From Priapulus caudatus (taxonomy: Eukaryota; Priapulida; Priapulimorpha; Priapulimorphida; Priapulidae), in assembly GCF_000485595.1 (NCBI RefSeq), contig NW_014577193.1:276252-318697 (forward strand): a stretch of DNA of 42,446 nucleotides, written 5' to 3'. Position 1 is the stretch's first letter, and every line of letters starts with the position of its first letter. Under the pieces are notes generated by a model that had not been told where the DNA came from, ran no database searches, and was given only the letters and a program-made list of their open reading frames with translations. Both the position numbers and the translations under genes were made by a program. This document shows positions 12,301 to 25,900 of the stretch, one piece after another.

Positions 12301-15300
12301 CTATCTGTTTCAGAGAGTAGTTACTACAGGGTATATACCTTGTCTGTCTATCGCTGACTAACATCGCTCTGTCTGTCTGTCCATCTCAGGGAGCAGTTAC
12401 TAAAGGTACTCATGCACGTCATCAGCTCCGTATTGGAAGGCAGACCAGCCATCAAGGAGAAGACTCTCGGTGGACGCCTCGCATCTGTTCTGTTCCAGGT
12501 AATAACCCACTGCCTCTCACTTGCTAGCAACGTCGCTAGCATCCACGATGGTGCCCGCGTTGTTACCACGGAGACTGGTTGCCACAGAGGCATAGACATT
12601 GCCGGCGGAGACATAGCTGTTGTCACCGCCCCTGTCCCAGTTTCCAAGAGAAATCTCTGGTTTAGCCAAGACTTTGTCGTGAGCGTTCGATAGTGGTCGA
12701 CCGAGGCACCAGACAGGCTGGTTGTATTCGTGCGATGTGTCACGCAATTGTCATCTAAAGATGTTTTTCGTTCTCATCGTAGAGTGGAAATTTGCCATCA
12801 TTATTTTGTAGTTGCGTGCCGACTACAACATTTTTAAAACTCGTTATCTGTGAGCACTGTTTTCCATCATACATATCTAGTGCTTACGTGAGGGGTAAAT
12901 GGTAAATTTAAAGTTTCTAGCACAACGAGAAGATTATTAAAGAAAATACCCACTTCACTTCGAGGGTGAAATTTCTATCGCTCAAGTATAATCTGATTAA
13001 AAGGACAAACCGTGGCAAAATCTCACGATCTCTCGACATGGCCGCTATTCGCATCTCTGCTGTTGTTCGCAGACGCTCATCGTCACTTGGATTAAAGCTA
13101 ACCTCAATGTCTACATCTCGGCTGAGCTGTGGGACCAGTTCCTGAGTGTGCTGTCCAGCCTCACGCACTGGGAGGAGCTCGTGCAGGAGTGGTCGGTATG
13201 TGGCGATGGCACGTGATGTCAGAGTATTGATTTTGTGCCTGATACACAATCATAGCATCACTTGATTTTACGTAAGGTGCTATGTTTGACTTGCGTATGC
13301 ATAAACCCTTATGTATAATCTGGCCATCCTATCTGTCCGTCTGTCTGCCATTCATCTGCCTGATTGTCTATCCGGCTGTCTGTCTGTCTGAGTGTCTGTC
13401 TGTTCTATTTGTCGATATATCTAATTATCTGTTTATCTGTCTTGTTTGTTTGTGTGTGTCCGTCCATCCGCCAGCCAGCCCAACCACTCATCCATACAGC
13501 CACCCACCCACATGCCTGCGAAATCACCCACCCACCCATCTACTTACTACCTACCTACTTATCTAAAGCCACACTACCTTAGCCCCAGTCTGGCACCTAC
13601 CTACCTAGGCTACCTACCTACCAGCTAGCCCTAGCGATACGCTACCTAGAGCTACCTAGCTAGCTACCTTACGCTACCTTACGCTAAGCTAGCTAGCCTA
13701 CCTACCTAGCTACCTACCTACCTACCTACCTTACCTACCACCTACCTTACCTTAACCTGCTAGCTACCTTACCTACCTACCTACCTACCTACCTACCTAC
13801 CTACCTACCTACCTACTTACTTACCCACAGTACAGACAGTTAGAAGACATGCAGACAACTAGATAAACACGAGTACTTTTGAACTGTCATCTTCTGTATT
13901 GTGTATGTATCTCACGATATCGCCGGCTTTGCGTGTCGCTCCTGTAGAAGACGATGGACACACTGACCCGTGTGCTCGTGCGCCACGTCTACAGCCTGGA
14001 GCTTAACGACCTGCCTCTCGACAGACTCACCGAGCAGAAGCGCAAGCGCACCAAAGGTAATAGTGCCAGTGGCGTCGCGATAACCTAAATAAAATCGATT
14101 GTAAGCTAATGTCTTATAAACGTTAACTTCTAGTAACGCTTATAGTGAAGGGTGCCGCTGTAGCCGATGTACTCGCTACTGGTTTGGCTTACCTTTCTGT
14201 GTGGTCGAGCTCACGAATAGGGTACATGACCATCATGCAGTGAAAAAAATACACGGGGGCTCAGGGCGATTTAGCCCCCGAAATGCCAAAAAGAGCCCCC
14301 GTAAATGTGCATAGAGTTCAATGCAAACCAAATTTTAGAGTGCTATTTTCATGCACGCGAGCTTGAAAAGTAGCCCCCGAAAAACAAATTTTAATTTTTT
14401 CCCTGCCATCATGTGACTCATGTCCATGTAGCAGACGTTATTTGTTTTACCATGCTGTATCCTATGGTTTTACTGTAGGGGTAGTTGACAGATGGTGTAA
14501 GCGCAGTGAATCACCGATAAGATCACAGTGACCAGTAGTACTGACCAATAGTGCAGCGATGCAGGGATAGCTGACTTTATAACTACCATGCAGGTGTAGA
14601 TAGCATTATAACCACAAAGCTGGATTAGCTAACTTTATAATCACCATGCAGTAGCCGGTAATCGTGTGACCTCAAGTAAATAGGACATTAGAATTTTGAC
14701 GAGAACCCCACAAGGTTGACTGACGAAACTCCCTGAAACTGCTCACTGCAATGCAGCTGCATGACTGTGATTCACAGGTCAGAATTGCTGTGTGGAGTCG
14801 TCCAGACAGGATCAGCATAGACTGGCGGCTGGCACGTTCACGCGCAATTGGAGCCGCTACAGCGGGCCTCCTGCCGTCGGCAACGGTTACGAGAATCGCG
14901 AGTGCCTGTCTCCGGCCGACAAGCTGGAAAACTCCGGCACACTGCTGCGCTCTAAAGGTACGTGACATTACTGTGCAACACTGGAGCTGTAGCAGTGAGC
15001 AAGGTCTTAATGTTGAAGAGTTACACGAGTTGTGCATCCCCGCAATGAAAATTTCTAGTTGTTTAAAGCACAGGCTTTTAAAACTCGGAATGATTGAGCC
15101 CAGCTTCCTGAGGTGGGTTTAAACGGCATTTAAAAATGAAAGCTCGATAATTTTAATCGTCGTGTACACACGTCAGTGGATTATTTGAAAAATTGCCTGC
15201 AGGTGGCTTTGGTTGTCTGGCTCTGATCGATGTACAGGTGGGCCTATATGCCGTACAAGTTACTAAAACATTCAGTGACTAGATAAATCCATGTTTTTCA

Positions 15301-16908
15301 AAGCAGTGTATAGCCGCATACCATGAAAAACACAGGTTTTTAAAACCCGTGCTCGAATTACCTGTGTTTTTCGAAAGATCGTGTAGATGGGGGTTTATAA
15401 CTCCTTACTGTGTAACATCTGCCTATTACTCTACCTACCTGCCTTATAACAATTACAATTGCCAAGTGAACAGATTCATCTATCACAAAAACAAAAAGCA
15501 TGCATGTTCTGATATTAAAATTCTAATGTTTGACCTACCTGTTATGTTTTACAGAGGAGTACGGGCGGGTGCGGTCGGTGAGCGGGGGCGATGTAACAGA
15601 GCAGCCACGCCCCATGAGCCTGGGTACCACGGTAACCCTGCCTCTCGTCCGCAGCACCAGCGATGGAGATCTTTCGTCTAAGGACAACTCGCCTGACTGC
15701 TTACAAGGTAACAACGAACTATGTGTAGTGCTGTGAAGATAACAGAACAAACCAGACGTGGGTTAACCACAGAGCTAACATTTTCTTTGCTCACTCAGAA
15801 TACATTAGAGATGACCATTTTAATGTGATTCTTACTATTAGAATTACTGTTAAATTTACTCACTACCAGCCCCTACCCAACTACTTCTATAGACAAATAA
15901 AAATAAAAATTTACTACAAGTCATCTCCCCCTACTTCCCTGACAGTTGGTTTGTAAGGTACCCCAGCTACAAATTTCCAATTGAAAGACTGAATCAGAGG
16001 TGGTGGTAGTCGTATTCGTGGTAATGATGGCTATGATAGAGAGAGACAACAGAACAGCATTGTATTATGGGAGTAGATCGCGAGTGCAGAGTTAGTAAGT
16101 GCGGAGCAATACAGGTAGTCACCGGTAGCCAGAACTAGCTAATGGTATAGTTTCATGAATACACTGCATCACACGGCTAGGGAGCTGTTCCAGTAAAAGC
16201 ATGCTCGACAAAATCTATGTGTGCCACACAGATTCAGTGTGAATGAACAGTTAGTTTCGCCACCTTACAATGATGCAGTATCATAATGTGTGTAACAACA
16301 ACTGTAATATATGGAGTGTGCCGGAAACACTCGATGAATAGATTGGTCAGGAGTGTAATATACATGCATTATTCGTGACTCTAACATCAGGCAGAGTGTC
16401 CTATAAACCCTCAATTTCACAGAATCAGGTTGCGTATATTTCTTACAACATTATCCTTCACGTAAATCACTTCAGTATAGCATCTAAACATCTTTGGAGG
16501 GGGAACAGTGGACAACAAATTCAAATAAAAAAATCATTTTGGTTAGTGTGCTCTGCCAAATATCGGTTAGTTATTTTAAATTAGATCTACTGGATTACTA
16601 TACATCAATTCTATTAATTTAATAAAAAATTTAAATATTTGACTTTAACGTTTTTGAATAACCAAACATCTACACATGTTCACGTGTGTGTATTATTTAG
16701 GTTGCTTTACATCACTCTGGCAATGAATTGGGGTTAATGACAGCTCTTGGGTTTCTAGGTTCCATCTATGGTGTGTGATTATCTGTTATAGTGTGATTAC
16801 TAGTCTGGCACATTGATGACATGTTGAGCCCATATATTGAGCTGGAACCAGCGAATTACTAGTCACTGTTGAGCAAACAAAAATACCGTTTTACAGTTTG
16901 TGCAGAAT

Positions 16909-16940
<32 letters not shown>

Positions 16941-19900
16941 GCGAAAGCGATAGAGAGACAGAAGTTGGGAAAAAAAGGGAAAGAGAGGGGAGGCAGGAGG
17001 AGAGAGACACACTGAGGGAGAGAGAGTGAGAGAGAGGTACAGACAGGCCGCCATGCACATGTATTCATGGTGCTCGATGTTGCTGCTTGTAGGGGGAGAG
17101 GAGATAATGCTGGCTTCACGAGGAAGAATGTCCGACGATCCACAGCTTCTTAAAGCATTCGCAATGAATCATGGTAAGTGCTAAGATTCTCTCTCTGCAA
17201 TTATTTATTCACCCTACATGCAGATTACTAAATTGAAACCATAATTCTTGGCTGCAGGCCAATGCTTGCATAAAAGTTCAACATGAATTAACTTGGCAAC
17301 AGCTGTGAAAATCAACCAGACGGTCAGAGAGTTCATCAGAAAGAAACCACCAGGAAGAAGTCTGAAAGAATGTTTGCGTGGTCTTACAGAATTATATGTG
17401 CATAATGGATATATCAATAATAGCTACATTAATTAATAGCTAACCCAAGCATTAACGAGTATTTGGAGCATTTCGTATCGTGCATAGAGCTGCTAGCTAG
17501 ATGGCTGTTGTCCGAATGATTGTGACGTTAAGATAAAAACTTCTACGACTCTACCATTAAAATAGTATAAATAAAAATGAGTAGACGACTAAGAATAGAT
17601 TTACGACATTACTCGCATGTCTCTAACTATAACTTTGTGTTCTTCTGATAATATTTTTTGACTAGTGGAATAAGGCTGATAGATAATTGTTGGGACTACA
17701 ACTAATCACAGGAATAAACCATCGCTTTAAAATGCAGCCACCCCCACCCCGCCCACTGTTACTCGGTTGCTCTGGCAGTACGCAGCAACCACTGCAGTCA
17801 CGCTTGAGGATAACTGAAGATTGGCAGACCATGAATTGCCTTAGTAGTTTGTTGTTACCAGAGCCAGCATTAGTCCAGTCATAAAGTGCACTCTACCGGG
17901 AAATCGAGTGAAACAAGCTGGATTCTTCACTAATGTGTTGGTTATTGTTTTGTTCACTAATAAACCCCCCAAAAAAGTTACAAAATTTTCGTTGGTCGGA
18001 AACTTTTTTAGGGGCAACGCCCTTTTTCTGATTGTTCGCCGATTATGGGAAATGTGTAAATCTATACCTGAACACTTTATAGTCCTGCTAATACATGTTA
18101 ACTAGGGGATTTGGGGCGGGGAGTCGATTTCCAACAGTCAGTTATCATAAATTGAACGCGTTAAGAGCTTAATTGACCAATTAAGCTCAATTAAGCTCAG
18201 TCGGCTACCAAAATTTCGCGTGTTTTCTGACATATGGCATGTTAGTATGCTTTCTGTACGTGTTTTCTTTGGATGCCGATTAAATTTTCGAATGTTATTT
18301 AAACACTTCAGAAGTCTGATTCATCCTAAAAATGTGTTATTAGATCGAGTCATTAATAACCATACGTGTTACTGTTTAAATTTAAACAAGTATTGATTAT
18401 GAAGCTTTACGAACTCGACAACCCGAAGATACTCGATAAAGAATCATACACATAGGATTTGATTGAATACAAACAATAGAATATAATTTGTCCTTTAACA
18501 GAACTATTGTATCACAATCGTCCAGGAAGAGTGACAAGTCTAATGCACTGTACAAAAAATTAATTTACAGCATGTCCCCAAATCAACCGAAGCTATCAAA
18601 ATAGTCCTATATATCATAACTTATAGTACAATAATTAGTACAATATTATAACTTATAGTACAACAAGTTTAGTCGATAAATTGGAAAAGTCAATCTTCTG
18701 GGACATCATCTTCGGCGTCCCCTACCGATCCTTGATCTTCGTCATCATCTCCGGTTTCCTGGTCGCCGGTTACACTTACAGTCTGGTTCTCACAGTTGTC
18801 ACAGCCACAGAAATCAGTACACTGGAGGTCAAGCTGCTTGCAGCCACATCGCTTTGAAGAGCAGTTAGTTTTACACCTACAGCTAATGGAACTGAGCAAA
18901 TTGGGAAGTGCCACTGCCTTGTCTGTGTAGAGGGGTCCATACTTGCCATCGGAGTTCAGAACCCACCCATATTCTGAGGGGTCAAGAGTGTTAAATAGCC
19001 ACTCTTGTACCTGATGGTACACTCTGAGACAGTGGTACTTCGCAGCTGAGGAGGTAGGAGGAGGCCGTCTGTGGTCAACTTTTCTCTGTACAGCTCCTTT
19101 CTTCTTGTGCAGAGCATTTAGGAAGAGCTTGTGGCGCAACTTGTCTAGTGACAGCAAGGGAGGATCTGTTGACTTGGTGTACATCTGGATAATGATATCA
19201 CTCCCTGCTTTAACAATCCGGTCTGTTGACTCCTGCCTACAGTAGAATTCGGCTGTGCTCGCTATCATCTTCTCCAGGATCTTTGACTTGCACAACCGCG
19301 TCTTACCGAAGCCAAAGAAACCTGATGTCGTGTCACACCCCGACATTGCATGGTTGAGAAGGAGCATGTTGAGTGTAGGCTCGGGGAGGGCTTGGGCAAG
19401 AGATCCGATGTCCAGCACGGTGTTCCCTGATTGTTTCAGATATACGCAGTGCTTAGGTGAGCGCATGTGGTGGAGCATCATAACTAAGATGTCAGTGTCC
19501 TCAGCGACCACACACACATGGCTTATCTCAGAGAGCTCCTATTGCTTTTCGTACAAAATATGAGTCTGCATCAGCTACACACTGGCTAACGTGGTAGAGC
19601 TCCACTTCTAGCCCCTCCATCAACAAGCCAATGAACTTGTGTTTGTTTTTTTGGATTCGAGAGCAGAAGCTCCCGCTTACAGTCCACAACATTGTCAACC
19701 GCTATGTCTATTTCTAGAGATGATACCGGGCATCTTGTTGTGTGTACCATGTCCTTAGTACTGGGTTGCAGGTATCCATCAAAGATGATGTAAGTGTCTT
19801 TAGGATGGGTAAAGTGCTTCTTAACATAGGTGATATAGCACTGCACAACTTCTCCGTAGGTTGTCCCTTTCTCCCACGGCACAGTGTAGAAGAGGAGACC

Positions 19901-22900
19901 CCCATCTACTACTATCTTCAGCTTCTCTGGCATCACACCACACACCGTTGTCTGCTTTATAATGCTGCCCAGGTCAGCTTTGGCGACAGTTCTTAAGGTA
20001 CCGTTATCGGTACTGAGTGTACTTTTGCACTTTATTTGCGGCACTATAGTCTGTATTTTATTATAATAAATCTTATAATAATTCAAGAGTGATATTAGAG
20101 TAATATAGAGAGATCTATATAAAATTAGAGTTTAATTGAGCTTAATTGGTCAATTAAGCTTTAACCGTTCAATTTATGAATAAACTGACTGTTGGAATCG
20201 ACTCCCCGCACCGAAATACCCCTATTAACATGTATAACATGACTATACAGTGTTTATGTAAGATTTACACAATTTTCCCATAATCGCGAAAATCGGAAAA
20301 AGGGCATGGCCCGTAAAAAAGTTTCCGAACAACGAAAATTTTGTAATTTTTTTTGGGGTTTATATGTACCAATACCAACACATTAGTGAAGAATCCAGCT
20401 TGTTTTACTCGATTTCCCAGTAGAGGCCTTATTTGGCACTTTATGACAGGACTGCATGGTAGGGCTAAGGATATTCGACTGTGTTGGGTGTTTGTTGGCA
20501 AGCCAGAGGTCGGATAATAAGGGGTTGAGTGAGTAGTAAGGTTGTAGTGCTAGGTTTCGTGCTTGTGAGAGCAATTAGGTCACAGCAACGGGAAGTAAGT
20601 CGAGGAAAGTGCAGTATTGCTGCTTACTTTCACGTGCATGGCCTGTGCTTTCTTCTCTGGCTCTCTTACTTTCCCTCTATCCCCATTTTCCCTCCTTTTC
20701 GCCTTACCCCCTCCGAATGTGTCTCTCTTGTTTGTCTACCCCCCATCTCTCTCATATATATATATATATACATACATACATGATACATGTACATACACGC
20801 CGGATGAGACATTTGATGAAGCTATTTTGGGCTTGAGTGCAGGAAGTTGTGTGTGATCCCATGCTGATATGGGATATACTATATACATATGATGATATAT
20901 ATATAGTGATGTCATCTATCAGATATATGAATTATTATGTACATCGTATATCTATGCTGCCAGCGTCGTTGGCTACGGTGTGCAAACATTGGACCGGCAT
21001 CGAGCAGGTGATTACCCACACGCGTGATTGACTGTCAGCTTCCTCATTGACTCTAACTACCGTGGCATGACTCGACACGCTCAAACGATCTCGCTCGCGC
21101 GCTGAAATATTGATGTTATACTCACCGCATCCGGCGTCCTCATTGCTGCCGGTATCCTAACTCTGTCCGCGTGCGCTCATCTGCTCGGTGCTGCGGTGAT
21201 GTTCACTACGTGGTGGTGACTTTCACAGCGTGGTGGTGACCTTTACTACGTGGTGGTGACCTTCACTGCGTGGCGGTGACTGCTCAATGTTGTGGTCCCC
21301 GCGTGGGCGTGTGACCGGTGGTCCGTAGGGACTGTGGTGGCTGACTGTCACGTGTGTTCTGGAGGCTGCATAGTAGGATGCCGGTGTCCGTGTGTTGCTG
21401 TCTGGTGGCTAGTGGCACGGGAGAGCATTCAGCCCCGGATGTACAATGTGTATGGGCGCGCCAGTGTGCGTGCACGTGTGTGTGTGCGCGCGCGTGCAGT
21501 GCTGCTGCTGCTGGTGGTGGTGGCGTGTGCGCGTGTGTGCGCGTGCGCGTGCGTGCGTGCGTTTACAACAGGTCCTCTAGCTTTCTTACAGTCTCTTAGT
21601 CTCTGCAACGATGTTTATGACTTGTGTAGCTTTGGTAGTACGTGTTTGTGTGCAGGCTACAAACCTGCTAACTTTCCTGTGCAGCTGCAGTGGTCTGTTT
21701 ATGTGTATGTCTGCCACAGGTGTGCCTATGTAGCTGCGGTGGAGCGCGCGCACGCGTGTGTGTTCGTGTATTTGCCAATGCGGGAACGTTGTGTTTAACC
21801 TGCCTTGAGCGGCACATGGAAAGCTCTGGAACCGAAAATTCTAGAGCACGTCTGTAAACAAATCGTGCGCCTGCGCCCACTCCCGCGCTCCCGCCCCTCC
21901 GTGCGTGTGTGAAGTCCGCACGCTGCCGCCGGCTCTAATCCCGTCAGTGGGAGCTTAAGTAACAGTGTCAACAAGTCAACAAGCAATCATCATCGTGCGC
22001 TGCCACCTTCGTCAATAGCGGCGTGCAAAAACGTTCACCTGTATGAGGCTTTGCCTTGGTACGGGGCCAAGTGGAGAGAGCTGCTGCTCTGCTTCTCTCT
22101 TGCTGAGAACGCTATGACAACGGCAGCCGCGCGTCACGAGGTGATGGATGGATAACGCGCCCAATGTGATTAATCACACCGTAGTGATACGACGTAGGTG
22201 CATGCGACGTTGTTGCCTCCGAGTTGGATACGACGTTACTGCTTGTCTTGGGTTGTCTTTGGGCGACGGTAACTCGCCCTAATACTCGGTTTCGGCTCCA
22301 CAAACAGCTAGTATTACCGAGTGTATATCACCATTGTGATATCATATCACAAAGCCAGCCGAGCTCTATGCGGGTAATGACGGATGTGAGGATGATGGGA
22401 GGATGCTGGCATAGGTGATCGTGCGCGTGCGTGCAGCAGACGTACCCGGCAGTGTTGCGGCGACGCCGGGGAGCTCGCAGCACGGGTCGTTGATTGGTCG
22501 CAGGGCCGTGTTTACGGACGACGCGTCACGCTGCTGTGCTCAGCGTGAGGTGTGCCGCATCACGGCGTCGCCTAGTGAGTGTGTGCTGGGAGTTGGTTGT
22601 TCGTGGTTGAGCCTGCATACCTCTGTTGCACTACAGTTACTATGTTTACTTTGTGTTCAGGAGTGAGTTCATCCCACTGTTAGACTCGATTGTTAATAGT
22701 GCATCTCACTGTTAGAGTATATGGTTATGTGTGCATCCCACTGCTGGAGGCTGTGGATAGGAGTGCATCCCACTGTTGGACCCTTGGGTTAGAAGTGCAT
22801 CTTAGTGTTGGTCTCTATTTTCAATGGTGCATCCTACTGCTGGACTCTGTGGTTAGGAGTGCATTCCACTGCTGAACCCTTTTTTGTTGGGAGTGCATCC

Positions 22901-25900
22901 CACTGCTGCTGTCTAACCACAGTAGACGCCCTTCCAAAGTGAAATTGGGTGCTGCTTTCCGATAACCCCTGCACGCTCCCTGCTGCCAGAACTTGCGTGG
23001 TAAAATCCTCGCGCACCACTTCCGCCACCAGAAGGCGATGTTGAACTCGCTGAAGAAGAAGGTGGGCACGTCGGCCCGGAGGCCGCCGCGCGAGGGTGAG
23101 GAGCGGCGGCGCGTGTCTCTGCCTGCGATCCTCGGAGGGGCGCCAATGTACCGGCCCGGTGCGATGCTGCGAGGCAAGATCCTCAGGAAGGGATCGCAGT
23201 TCTTCTGTACGTTTGTGACGGCGCGGCGTTGTCGAGAGAGAGGAAGCCGCGGAGCTTCACGGGAAGCAGTGGGAGGAGGGGAGGACGAGAGGATGATTGA
23301 GAGGGGATTAGATTTTATTATGAAGTGCGGGAGAGAGAAAGAGCGGGCGCGTGAAAGGGGGAGGAGAGCGGGATAACGGGAAAAAGAGAGTGGGAGATTG
23401 GGCAGCAAGAAGTGGGAGGAGAGTAGTGAGAGAAGAGGAGGGAAAACCCAAGTCTTAGTTCACCTAAGTACCATATTTGCCGTGTATTTGAAGGTATTCA
23501 TAGTTTTCACACATTTACATGTAGGTCTGTTAGCTGTGTGTTTTGAATTTGATTGTAAATATTTCGGAATGTGAAAATTGGCTTGACACCCTGACTATGT
23601 GATCTATATATGTACATGTGTGCAGCCTAGAGGTATGTAATGATAGATCTGACCTACCTCTGTGCGTACACATATGCAGGCAGGTAATACTGCTAGCTAC
23701 CTGTCTGACACTGCACATGTGTGTACTGTGTATACGCAGGTAACAGACCTGTGCGTTGTGGCTTTCAGTTACGGAGGAGACAGGCAGTAGGAGTTACCAG
23801 GGCAAGAGTGTAAGCCGTTTTGCGTAACGTTTTGCAGCCACGTCGTTGGAGGAGGAAGGCAGTAAGATTTACCAGGATCAAGAGTACGATGAGGAGGTGG
23901 CAAGCATCTCTGTGAGTGGTGATTCGCACAGCATCGATCGGCTCTCCCTCGGCGCCACCCTGCTGGAGAGAAGTGAGCGAGGTAGGTGGATTGCTCCCAC
24001 ATCTTTCTGTGTGTGTGCATCGCACGCACATGCATGCGTGCATTTCTGTCTGTATTAGGTTTTTGTCAGCTATGGTGACCGAGTTACAATCTTAGAATGT
24101 AAGCAAAATCAGAAAAAAAATCAGATAGGATATTATTACCGTCGCTGCAGCAGTGAAGCTATGACCAGTTGTAGAGTGTTCAGCACATAACCAGTCACAA
24201 AGAGGTGTCACTGTTCCGTTTCTCACCTACGCTCCCCGTCGCCATTCCCGCAGGCTCCAGCACCCCCTCTCCACCCGGGATGAACTTTGAGGTGGGATCG
24301 CACTCGCGGAGTGTGTCTCCTTCCTCGTTCGACACGAGAGCCGTGCAGGAGACAGGAGAGGTCGTCAGCATGCCCATCGATGTCGTTGTCACCGACGACG
24401 GGCAGGTGAAAGTCACAGGTGAGTTCATTAGCACACCTGAACTGTCGGCAGGCAGGTGAACGTTGGGAGTAAGTTCGCTATGACGTCTGGACCAAAGACG
24501 GGCAGGTGAAATTCGCAGGTGGTTTTGTTAGAACACCTGGACTGACGACAGGCAGGTGAAACATATAGAGGGTTCCGCGATTTTCCATATTACCCACAAT
24601 GCAATGCCGTCGGCCATTAGGGTTCCAGAAACCAGTTCAGGCATGGTACAGGCAAGTACATTGAGCAACGCACCTCTGTTCGTTTTATTCGCCTATTAAG
24701 CAAATCTATCACAACTCCGCTCTCCTGCGGTGTTGTCAACTGCAGCAATCGGTATCAGAGAGAGCCACACAGATTTTTTAGGCTGCCTAGCGTGATCACA
24801 ACACAAGGTAAAGTGACGAGAGACCAGGCGGACCACAGACGTTTGAAGCATTTTCAATAAAAAAGCAATGCTGAATAAACACAAAATGTATTTACTACCA
24901 ATGTTTCTCTAGCTCTCTTTCGCCTTGTATTGCGGATAATTACCTGTAAATGCCGGTCAAATGCTCCTCTGCAACACACAGGTACACCGCACGCCGCTAC
25001 ACATTTACACTTATATACATATATCGCCGGCATCCAGTAGGCAGCTGTTTGAGTGGGGGTAGTGATTTCTCTTGCACGTGCAGCATACTCTACATAAAAT
25101 AGCACCGCGGCAACATGTGAACAGAATTCACCAAGCCCGGCTTTACAATTACAGTGTGCTGACATGATGCCTGTCCCATATTCTCTCATCATGACCCATG
25201 CACGGATAGAAAGATGGTATAATCAGAGACTGGGAGTGCATAACACGTGCTCGGATAGCGTAGATGGGACTCGCACTGTTCACATAATAGATGTAGACTG
25301 ATACACCACTAACCCAACCGCAGAACAGTCGATCGTATAGGCATCCAGGCTTTTGTAGTTCTGAAAGTCCTTGAGAGTATAAAATGGACTCGGCTGGAAT
25401 GTTAGGTAGTTCACGAGATCCAAATAGGTGTGTGATGGGAACACATTGTGGTCCTCACTCCATTCGGCATTTTCTATTTGGTACGGGTCTCGATTCCCAA
25501 TGCACGCAATTTTCTCGAGATAGCGTGCTTTGGCTACATTGTCTAGGGAATCGAAGTACGTATCCATACTATGTACACTACAGACAGTCGACAAACGTGC
25601 ATACACTAGCTATTATAAAAAGCTGCGTTTGATAGCTAGAGTAGATGCAGTCACATGGGTGAAATTTCTGAACTCTCACGATGTAAACAAACTCAAGTCT
25701 ATGAACATATGTGTTGCGTGCAATCTTCCGATCTGCTCAATCTACGAATCTGCCGACTGTCTGGCAGCATCATTGAACTCGCACCTAAAACCCACGATGG
25801 TAAACCTGCTTGCAAAACCGGGCCTGCTCAATCTTATCGAACTAGCAATTAACACAACCCCAGCTGATAAACCTGTCTGCAAAATCGGGATCCATTACTG

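Noticed and set aside
21292-21798. 168-codon Val/Cys/Ala-rich open frame in intron 17
   Set aside because: Driven by GTGCGTGC repeats; no splice signals or homology.
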